Source: Pseudomonadota bacterium (GTDB taxonomy: Bacteria > Pseudomonadota > Gammaproteobacteria > Acidiferrobacterales > Acidiferrobacteraceae). From it: 41,188 nucleotides of DNA. The position numbers were made by a program, and so were the translations under genes. Location: the NCBI GenBank assembly GCA_021841585.1, contig JAKBUS010000018.1, positions 1 through 41,188 on the forward strand. Reading direction: 5' to 3'. Of the stretch, positions 35,673 through 41,188 are shown in pieces. Within the stretch, counting starts at the first letter, position 1; each line of letters starts with the position of its first letter. The notes below the pieces were generated by a model. That model saw only the letters and a program-made list of their open reading frames with translations, did no database searches and was not told the origin of the DNA.

Positions 35673-36548
35673 GTGTCTTCGATGGGGCATCTCCGCCCCG
35701 AGGTCCGGTTCTTGAGAAAACTGTTGTTGGCAGCGCTGACCGCGGGCGTCATGCGAGGGACGGTATACGCGCACGAACGGGCGGTCTGGGGCATCGATAA
35801 CAATGTGTCGATCGCTTATCGCCTGACGGACCTGCATTACGTCGAACCAAGTGATACCTGCGCGCTTGCGGTATGCACCAATGCCCCGCAGTCCAGCTAT
35901 TTCGACCGCGAAAGCGGTTATGTAAACGGTTTTCGCGCGAGTCTGTCCGGGCTTGTCCTCGGCGGCCGGATGTACGCGCGCCTCACCTATGACAGAGTGA
36001 GTGGAAATGTGCGCTATGAGGGGTACACGCAGGATGGGACGCCGATCCCGAACGGGGTGTCGGGCGCGATTATTTCAAGCTACGGATTACGTCTAGGCGC
36101 CGCGTTTTACGATGGGCCGGTGATGGCCGCGCCATTTCTTCAGTATGGACACCACGCATGGCGGCGGCAGATCGGGGTCGGGACTACGCAAGCCTATGAG
36201 GAAGACTATCACCATGATTATGTGGCGCTCGGAGCGCTCATCCAGGTGGCGTTGACGCGGCGTTTGGTGGGCAGTATCTACGCCGCCGCGGGACAGACTT
36301 TGAACCCTACGATCGCGGTCGCGGCGCTCGGTTTTTCGCAGGGCCTTGGCGCGGCGCCGCTCGTCAAGGCGGGGGCCTCTTTGGATCTGCGGCTGTCGCG
36401 TTGGCTAGGGCTGTATGCCGCGGTCCGCTATACGCGTTTCTCGTATGGACAGAGTGCGCCGCAGCAGTCTGGCAATCTTGTTATTATGGAGCCTCAGAGC
36501 AATACGGTGATTGCCGACTATGAGGGCGGGTTACGGGTCTTCTTCTAG
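35673..36548 (+). CDS. Predicted outer-membrane beta-barrel protein
   Basis: Up to 291 residues start at GTG 35673, or at TTG 35712 just before the signal-like RKLLLAALTAGVMRGTVYAH. The mature part is Gly/Tyr-rich with alternating strands, and it ends in GGLRVFF, a typical barrel C-terminus. I recognise no specific family. It begins 7 bp after the sigma-54 regulator, so it may share that operon. Its role is unknown; a porin or osmoadaptive envelope protein would fit the potassium context. Confidence 0.7.
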   Translation: MSSMGHLRPEVRFLRKLLLAALTAGVMRGTVYAHERAVWGIDNNVSIAYRLTDLHYVEPSDTCALAVCTNAPQSSYFDRESGYVNGFRASLSGLVLGGRMYARLTYDRVSGNVRYEGYTQDGTPIPNGVSGAIISSYGLRLGAAFYDGPVMAAPFLQYGHHAWRRQIGVGTTQAYEEDYHHDYVALGALIQVALTRRLVGSIYAAAGQTLNPTIAVAALGFSQGLGAAPLVKAGASLDLRLSRWLGLYAAVRYTRFSYGQSAPQQSGNLVIMEPQSNTVIADYEGGLRVFF

Positions 36549-37056
36549 CCGCGAGCGCTTGTTTTTCGCACTGTGGCCCGGCGAGGATGTACGCGCACGG
36601 CTCGCTGCGCGCGCCGACGGATGGGCGGGCCGGCCGGTGGCGGCCGACGGCTACCACATGACGCTCGCGTTCGCGGGCGCGGTCGAGGCCGATGTGCGCC
36701 GCGCCCTGGAGGCGGGGGCCGCGAGCGTGTCCGGGGAGGCGTTTGTGTGCGTCTTGGATGAGATCATCTGGCTTGGGGTAGGCAACATCGCGGCGCTTGC
36801 CCCTTCATATCCGCCACCGGCGCTGCTTGGGCTCGCGGCCCGTCTGCGGCGGTTGGTCAGCGGCGCCACCAGCCGGGTGGCGCTGCACCGCTACCGGCCG
36901 CATGTCACGCTCCGGCGCCTGGGGGCGGGGGAGCCGCGATGGTGCTCGCCGCCGCCCGAGCCGGTACCATGGGCGGTCGCCGACTATGTCCTGTGCCGCT
37001 CGCGGGCCGAGCGTCCCGGGTCCTACGATGTCCTGGCGCGATGGCCGTTGTCATGA
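36520..37056 (+). CDS. thpR: RNA 2',3'-cyclic phosphodiesterase / 2'-5' RNA ligase family (ThpR)
   Basis: The protein of about 178 residues has the two HxT motifs of the 2H phosphoesterase family: HMTLAF near residue 46 and HVTLRR near residue 127, with RERLFFALWP at the start of the domain. The family opens 2',3'-cyclic phosphates at RNA ends. The ATG at 36520 lies inside the last codons of the barrel gene (29-bp overlap); a TTG at 36511 in the same frame is possible. The stop overlaps the MarC gene by 4 bp. Confidence 0.85.
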   Translation: MRAGYGSSSSRERLFFALWPGEDVRARLAARADGWAGRPVAADGYHMTLAFAGAVEADVRRALEAGAASVSGEAFVCVLDEIIWLGVGNIAALAPSYPPPALLGLAARLRRLVSGATSRVALHRYRPHVTLRRLGAGEPRWCSPPPEPVPWAVADYVLCRSRAERPGSYDVLARWPLS

Positions 37057-37679
37057 AGGCGTATGACATTTTTCTGACGTTTTTTGTCGTCGTCGATCCG
37101 ATCGGCCTGGTACCGCTTTTTGGGGCGCTGACCGCCGGCGCGAGCCACGAATATCGTCAGCGGATGGCCGTGAAGGGCGTTCTGATAGCGGCGTTGGTCC
37201 TGCTATTTTTCGCGGTAAGCGGCTTTGCCGTATTGCGGGTCTTGGGGATAGGACTCTCGGCCTTCCGGATCGCCGGCGGTATCCTGTTGTTTCTGCTTGC
37301 GATCGACATGGTCTTCGCCCGTCATTCCGGGTTGCGTTCGACGACCCAGCGCGAGACCGAGGAGGCGCGGGGGCGCAACGACATCTCGGTATTTCCGCTC
37401 GCCATCCCGCTGCTCGCCGGTCCTGGGGCCCTCACGAGCCTTCTGCTCATGCTTTCGGCCGCCCATGGCCGCCTTGTCGCGATCGGACGGCTCCTTGGTA
37501 TACTGGCTGTGGTGTTGGCCATCACGCTTGCCGTGCTGCTGTCTTCCGAGCGCCTACTGGCACTGATGGGTGAGACCGGGGCCAACGTGGTGACCCGGTT
37601 GTTGGGCGTGTTGTTGACGGCGCTTGCGGTTCAGTACGTCCTGACCGGTATTCGCGTGGGGCTCCTGCACTGCGTTTGA
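37053..37679 (+). CDS. MarC-family integral membrane protein
   Basis: The 208-residue protein has six TM helices and the MarC/UPF0056 signature TFFVVVDPIGLVPLFGALT at the N-terminus, with FPLAIPLLAGPGALTSLL in the middle. The ATG at 37053 overlaps the ThpR stop (ATGA) and begins the TM1 region; the longer open frame back to 36939 lies inside thpR. Function in the family is not established; the link to multiple antibiotic resistance has been withdrawn. Confidence 0.87.
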   Translation: MKAYDIFLTFFVVVDPIGLVPLFGALTAGASHEYRQRMAVKGVLIAALVLLFFAVSGFAVLRVLGIGLSAFRIAGGILLFLLAIDMVFARHSGLRSTTQRETEEARGRNDISVFPLAIPLLAGPGALTSLLLMLSAAHGRLVAIGRLLGILAVVLAITLAVLLSSERLLALMGETGANVVTRLLGVLLTALAVQYVLTGIRVGLLHCV

Positions 37680-37691
37680 GAGGAGGGCTTG

Positions 37692-38057
37692 GTGGACGTC
37701 CGACCATTCGATGGAAATCGCGAGCGCGAATTGGTGGTGGTCGCCTATGCCCTGTATGTCGTGGGGTTTTTCGGCATGCTCGCACCGAGCCTTCTGGCGT
37801 TAGGCCTCAATTACTGGCGGCGTGATCGCAGCGGAAGCTGTTATGGGAGCCATCACCGCTGGATGATACGGACCTTCTGGTGGGGGCTTTTGTGGGCCGC
37901 CGCCGGCTTATTCCTTTTCTTCGCGCTGCTCGGCTACGCCGTGCTGATCGCTGTGAGCATATGGTGGGTGTACCGCGTGATTCGTGGGGCCCTGGCGCTC
38001 GCCGATGAGGAGGCCATGCCGCCGAGTTCCCTACAGGTCACGAGCCGCTCTGCTTAA
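37692..38057 (+). CDS. Small inner-membrane protein, DUF4870-like
   Basis: The 121-residue protein starts at GTG 37692, 5 nt after AGGAGG (37681-37686). It has three TM segments (around YALYVVGFFGMLAPSLLALG, WWGLLWAAAGLFLFFALLGY and a third at the end of it) with a basic loop YWRRDRSG between. The layout resembles DUF4870 proteins. Function unknown. The DNA from 38058 to 38187 shows no supported gene. Confidence 0.65.
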   Translation: MDVRPFDGNRERELVVVAYALYVVGFFGMLAPSLLALGLNYWRRDRSGSCYGSHHRWMIRTFWWGLLWAAAGLFLFFALLGYAVLIAVSIWWVYRVIRGALALADEEAMPPSSLQVTSRSA

Positions 38058-38187
38058 AGGCGGGGCGGGATCCGTTGCCGGTTCAGGCCCCTCGGCCGCG
38101 CGGGCATCGGTCTGAACCCCGCGCCCGGGCCATTGTCTTGCCGGTCCTCGGGCCCTCGGAGGCGCCGCGTGCCGCCGGGCGCCGGCC

Positions 38188-38214
38188 AAAAAAAAGGACC
38201 GCACCGGGCGGTCC
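38188..38214 (-). terminator. Rho-independent terminator after soxB
   Basis: On the minus strand GGACCGC (38214-38208), a 5-nt loop and GCGGTCC (38202-38196) form a perfect 7-bp stem followed by eight T (38195-38188). It lies 19 bp past the soxB stop and ends the leftward sox unit. Confidence 0.88.
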
Positions 38215-38232
38215 TGGCAAGGGGCAGGGCAC

Positions 38233-40014
38233 CTAGGTGCCCGTCATGGTCTTTTTGGGGGCAGGCCACGGCGCGTAGCCAGGGTTGTTGGCGACACCCG
38301 TGAGCTTTGGCGTGTAGGGGACATCGATGCGCACCGTCTTCTGGTCGCGCAGATATTCGGTGACCACATCCCAGATCTTTTTGCCCGGGTGCTTGGGGCG
38401 ATAGACATCCGCCCAGCCCGACACCGTATAGCGTTTATTGGCCTCTATGGGCTTGCCATTCGAGAGCCGCAGGTCGGAGATCCTGTGTCCGATGTTGCGC
38501 ATCGGGGCCATAGTGTAGGTAAAGCCGCCCACGCGCACCATGTCGCCGCCCTGCTGATAATAGGGGTCCTTGTTGAAGAGGTTGTCGGCGATCTGTTCGA
38601 GGGTGTTTTTCAGCTGCTTGCCCGTGTAGGTGTCGATCGTCGTCGCCGGGTAGGTGATCGCCGTCTGGTTCATGACGTCTTCCATCGTAATCGGCTCGCC
38701 CGGCAATAGGCTCGTGCCCCAGCGGAAGCCGGGCGACAACGCGAGCTGCGCGCCCGATACGGCGAGCTGCGCATCGACGATCAGCTGATCGAAGGTGCCA
38801 TTGAAGTTCCCGCGGCGAAAGAGCAGGCCTTCGGTCACGGCGAGCTTCTCCGCGAGCTTGTCTTTGTAGGGCGCGCGCACCTTGTCGATATAGGCGGCCA
38901 TTTCCGGATCGGCCGGCAGCAGGTCCGCGAATATTGGCATGAGGCGTGACCGGTAACCGCGCATGCGGCCGCCACGCACGTCGAGATCCAGGACCAGCAG
39001 GAATTTGGTATTGGAGCCGGAGTTGAAGACCAGCGTCGTGCCGCCGCTATTGCGCACCGGGACGGGCTCGGCCTCGGCGTCGTGGGTGTGGCCGCCAAGG
39101 ATGACATCGATGCCGTGGACGTGGTGCGCCATCTTCAGGTCCACGTCCATGCCGTTGTGCGAGAGCACGGCGACCACCTGGGCACCCTTGGCGCGTACTT
39201 CGTCCACGGTCTTTTGCATATGTGACTGATCGATGCCGAACTGCCAGTCCGGGACCATATACGCGGGATTGGCGATCGGAGTGTACGGGAAGGCCTGGCC
39301 GATGATGGCGACCGGCACGCCGTTGACCTCGCGCATCATGTAGGGGGGAAAGACCAGCGAACCCCAGGTGGAATTATTGACGTTCTGGGCAAGGAATTCG
39401 ATGTGGCCCTTTAGTTCGGTATTGATGGCCTGCATGACGCGCTTGGCCCCATAGGTAAACTCCCAGTGGGCGGTCATGGCATCGACACCAAGAAGTTTTT
39501 GCGCCCCGATCATGTCGCGTCCCTCGGTCCACATCGAGGTCGCCGATCCTTGCCAGGTGTCGCCGCCATCCAGGAACAGGTTGCGTCCGGCGCGCTCGCC
39601 ACGCACTTTCTTTAGGAGCGTCGCGAGGTGGGCAAAGCCCCCGATCTTGCCGTAGCGCCGCGAGGCCTCGGTGAAATCCAGGTAGGTGAAGGCATTTGCC
39701 CGGCGCCCCCCGAACGGCACCTTGAAATAACGAAGGTAGTGCTCGCCTACGAGGTGTGGCGGGCGGCCCCAGGCGTGACCCACGCCGATATTGATGTTGG
39801 GCTCGCGGAAATCGACAGGCAACAGCTGCGCATGGCAATCGGTCATGTGCAGGAGGCTGACATTGCCATAAACCGGCATGTCATAGAGATGGCTTGCCGC
39901 CGCGGTCGTGTTCTCGCCGCGGTGCATGCGATCCATGCTACAGCCGGCCAGTCCGGTACCGGCCGCCCCGGCGACCGCCAACATCTGCAAGAATTCTCGT
40001 CGTGACAAGCTCAT
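38233..40014 (-). CDS. soxB: Thiosulfohydrolase SoxB
   Basis: The 593-residue protein begins with a twin-arginine signal (SRREFLQ) and a lipobox-like LAGC (C25). It is therefore exported folded and possibly lipid-anchored. The dimanganese site motifs are HMTDCHAQLLP, GGDTWQGS, HWEFTYG, LSHNGM and GGHTHDAE, followed by a 5'-nucleotidase-type C-terminal domain. SoxB hydrolyses the SoxYZ-bound sulfate in thiosulfate oxidation. GAGGAG lies 11 nt before the ATG. The 186-bp gap to soxA contains a large palindrome at 40153-40184. Confidence 0.95.
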   Translation of the reverse strand: MSLSRREFLQMLAVAGAAGTGLAGCSMDRMHRGENTTAAASHLYDMPVYGNVSLLHMTDCHAQLLPVDFREPNINIGVGHAWGRPPHLVGEHYLRYFKVPFGGRRANAFTYLDFTEASRRYGKIGGFAHLATLLKKVRGERAGRNLFLDGGDTWQGSATSMWTEGRDMIGAQKLLGVDAMTAHWEFTYGAKRVMQAINTELKGHIEFLAQNVNNSTWGSLVFPPYMMREVNGVPVAIIGQAFPYTPIANPAYMVPDWQFGIDQSHMQKTVDEVRAKGAQVVAVLSHNGMDVDLKMAHHVHGIDVILGGHTHDAEAEPVPVRNSGGTTLVFNSGSNTKFLLVLDLDVRGGRMRGYRSRLMPIFADLLPADPEMAAYIDKVRAPYKDKLAEKLAVTEGLLFRRGNFNGTFDQLIVDAQLAVSGAQLALSPGFRWGTSLLPGEPITMEDVMNQTAITYPATTIDTYTGKQLKNTLEQIADNLFNKDPYYQQGGDMVRVGGFTYTMAPMRNIGHRISDLRLSNGKPIEANKRYTVSGWADVYRPKHPGKKIWDVVTEYLRDQKTVRIDVPYTPKLTGVANNPGYAPWPAPKKTMTGT

Positions 40015-40152
40015 AAGCGTCTACTCCTCGCGCTTGTTCAAAAGTCTGGTGGTGGGCAGCGCCTTGTGGGTGACTACCGCAATAGACCTTACGTCTGAGT
40101 GAAGCGACGTGGTCCCCTGGGAGACGCGGCGGGATGGGATTCTATTCCCGAC

Positions 40153-40184
40153 ATGACAAGGCCGCCCGCGGGCGGCCTTGTCAT
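40153..40184. repeat. Perfect 32-bp palindrome between soxA and soxB
   Basis: The 16-bp arm 40153-40168 is the exact reverse complement of 40169-40184 with no spacer (core GCCCGCGGGC). In RNA it folds into a long hairpin with a tetraloop-like tip on either strand. On the minus strand no T-run follows, so it may act as a weak terminator, attenuator or mRNA stabiliser separating soxA from soxB. It sits 17 bp past the soxA stop. Confidence 0.75.
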
Positions 40185-40200
40185 TTAAGTGCGCCGCTCT

Positions 40201-41037
40201 CTAGGGGCGTTGGCTCGGGGCGCTTTCGGGAAGCCCGGTGTTCATGTACATCTGGTAGAACTCGAGGTCCCGGTACTGGACGCTTTCCGGTTTGAAGGGG
40301 GCCGCGCCGACCTTCTTGTTGCAGCCCTGATAGCGCTTCGCGAGCGTCCCAAGGGTGCCCCACGCCGATCGATAGGCAGGGAAGTCGACGCCTTGGCCCA
40401 AGGCCGCGCCGATCACGTTGCCGCGCAGCCGCTTGCCCGCATTCCACACGTGACAGGTGGCGCACGAGAAGTTGAGCTGACCGCGGCGTGCCCAGAAGAA
40501 ATGCTCGCCGGCGTAGAAGGCCTTGACGGCGCCCGGTGAATTGATCTCGACTTCCACCGGCTTGCCATAGGACAGGTGCTTTACATACGCGTCAATGTCG
40601 GCCATGGGGCCGGTCGTCACGTTTTTATAGGGTGCCGCGCCATTGCGTACCCGGCAGGTATTGATGTCCATGACGAGAGTCCGCACTTCCTTGGTGGCCG
40701 GATCCCAGTAGGGGTAATGCGTGGCAATGCCCACGCCGCCGTTCTTGAAGCAGCTCGCGTAGGTGTTGCCGTCCTTGAAAGGCGTGTTCCAGAGCCGTTT
40801 GCCGCGGTCCAGGGCGAAGGTATAGGACGGAAACTCCATGATCTGCTTCCACTGCGCGCGCAGATTCTTCGCGGCCGGCATGGCGTACACGCCGTTTGCA
40901 TAATCCTTGAACGGTACGTTTGGGAAACGCTTGTGGAAGTAGGCCTGGAACTTGTGCATGTCCGATTGCGGCGTGGCCTGCGCCACGAGGGGCGCGAGCA
41001 ACGTCGCGGCTAATACCAGGGTGGCGGATGTCTTCAT
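40201..41037 (-). CDS. soxA: SoxA, sulfur-oxidation c-type cytochrome (single haem motif)
   Basis: The 278-residue protein has a signal peptide (residues 1-21) and one CxxCH haem site, CATCH (C192, C195, H196). C239 in RYQGCNKKV is the conserved cysteine that becomes the persulfide haem ligand. The first haem site of dihaem SoxA is absent; C96 (SCFKNGG) and C128 (NTCRV) are in the positions used for a disulfide in monohaem SoxA. SoxAX couples thiosulfate to SoxYZ in the periplasm. GAGGAAG lies 6-7 nt before the ATG. It follows soxZ by 26 bp. Confidence 0.93.
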   Translation of the reverse strand: MKTSATLVLAATLLAPLVAQATPQSDMHKFQAYFHKRFPNVPFKDYANGVYAMPAAKNLRAQWKQIMEFPSYTFALDRGKRLWNTPFKDGNTYASCFKNGGVGIATHYPYWDPATKEVRTLVMDINTCRVRNGAAPYKNVTTGPMADIDAYVKHLSYGKPVEVEINSPGAVKAFYAGEHFFWARRGQLNFSCATCHVWNAGKRLRGNVIGAALGQGVDFPAYRSAWGTLGTLAKRYQGCNKKVGAAPFKPESVQYRDLEFYQMYMNTGLPESAPSQRP

Positions 41038-41063
41038 GGGTTCTTCCTCGCGGGGCTTAAGCC

Positions 41064-41188
41064 CTAACTCACGTGGGTCTGGGCGTGCCCGGTCATGCCC
41101 TTGTTATCGATCCAGTCGACGGTGACGAGATCGCCCTTCTTCGCATGGGTAAGCTTCACGGCGATGAGCGGGTCCTTGGAGATGGCGA
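41064..41188 (-). CDS. soxZ: SoxZ C-terminus (partial, start beyond window edge)
   Basis: The last 40 residues are visible, from AISKDPLIAVKLTHAKKGD to the end GHAQTHVS, stopping at TAG (41066-41064). The text fits the immunoglobulin-like SoxZ C-terminal strand pair (KKGDLVTVDWIDNKG). SoxZ forms the SoxYZ carrier with SoxY. Gene order leftward is soxZ-soxA-soxB. The short length limits certainty. Confidence 0.75.
   Translation of the reverse strand, partial: AISKDPLIAVKLTHAKKGDLVTVDWIDNKGMTGHAQTHVS

Noticed and set aside
38058-38187. tRNA-like text containing GGTTCA and GCGGGG stretches
   Set aside because: No cloverleaf with acceptor, anticodon and T-arm pairs can be drawn; it is GC-rich intergenic DNA.

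Overview
The window is GC-rich, densely packed proteobacterial DNA. It holds thiosulfate-oxidation (sox) genes, a TonB/ExbBD system, beta-barrel outer-membrane proteins, several sigma-54 type promoters and two complete Kdp potassium pumps. Together these suggest a sulfur-oxidising, probably gammaproteobacterial chemolithotroph exposed to osmotic or ionic stress (for example relatives of Acidiferrobacter, Acidihalobacter or Acidithiobacillus). The genus is an inference; no rRNA or other taxonomic marker is present.

Positions 1-14722 form a nitrogen-scavenging island. A leftward operon encodes a cupin protein, a biuret-hydrolase-like isochorismatase-family amidase, a guanine deaminase and a cytoplasmic gamma-glutamyltransferase-family protein (possibly HpxW-like) cut by the window edge. 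A divergent rightward operon encodes a three-subunit molybdenum hydroxylase (xanthine dehydrogenase family), an AllA-like ureidoglycolate lyase homologue, a cyanuric acid hydrolase/barbiturase-family ring-opening amidohydrolase, the XdhC and MocA-type cofactor maturation proteins and a GntR/FCD regulator. An exbB-exbD-tonB-NCS1 permease operon follows. I read sigma-54 promoters (GG-N10-GC) in front of all three units, NtrC-like dyads upstream of them, and a shared 16-nt motif at the expected +1 of the two rightward units. The island looks like a nitrogen-limitation regulon for uptake and oxidative ring opening of a nucleobase or triazine-like heterocycle. The true substrate is open: purine, uracil via barbiturate, and cyanuric acid/biuret are the main options.

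Positions 14892-21615 carry unrelated genes: a GNAT acetyltransferase, a membrane GGDEF protein, a class II aldolase-family protein, an outer-membrane barrel protein, a DUF302 protein, a membrane metallophosphoesterase and a REC-histidine kinase protein.

Positions 21857-35665 hold tandem, divergent kdpFABC operons, each preceded by an extra small membrane ORF. After them come a KdpD reduced to its N-terminal sensor and Usp domains, a separate HAMP-PAS histidine kinase, and an NtrC-type activator that keeps GAFTGA but ends without a DNA-binding domain. The first kdp operon has a good sigma-54 promoter, so Kdp control here appears to be rewired from the classical KdpDE/sigma-70 scheme to a sigma-54 scheme.

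Positions 35673-38057 encode an outer-membrane barrel, a 2'-5' RNA ligase-family protein (ThpR), a MarC-family protein and a small membrane protein. Positions 38233-41188 on the minus strand carry soxZ (partial), soxA and soxB, with a 32-bp perfect palindrome between soxA and soxB and a rho-independent terminator after soxB. No tRNA, rRNA, CRISPR array or insertion sequence was recognised.
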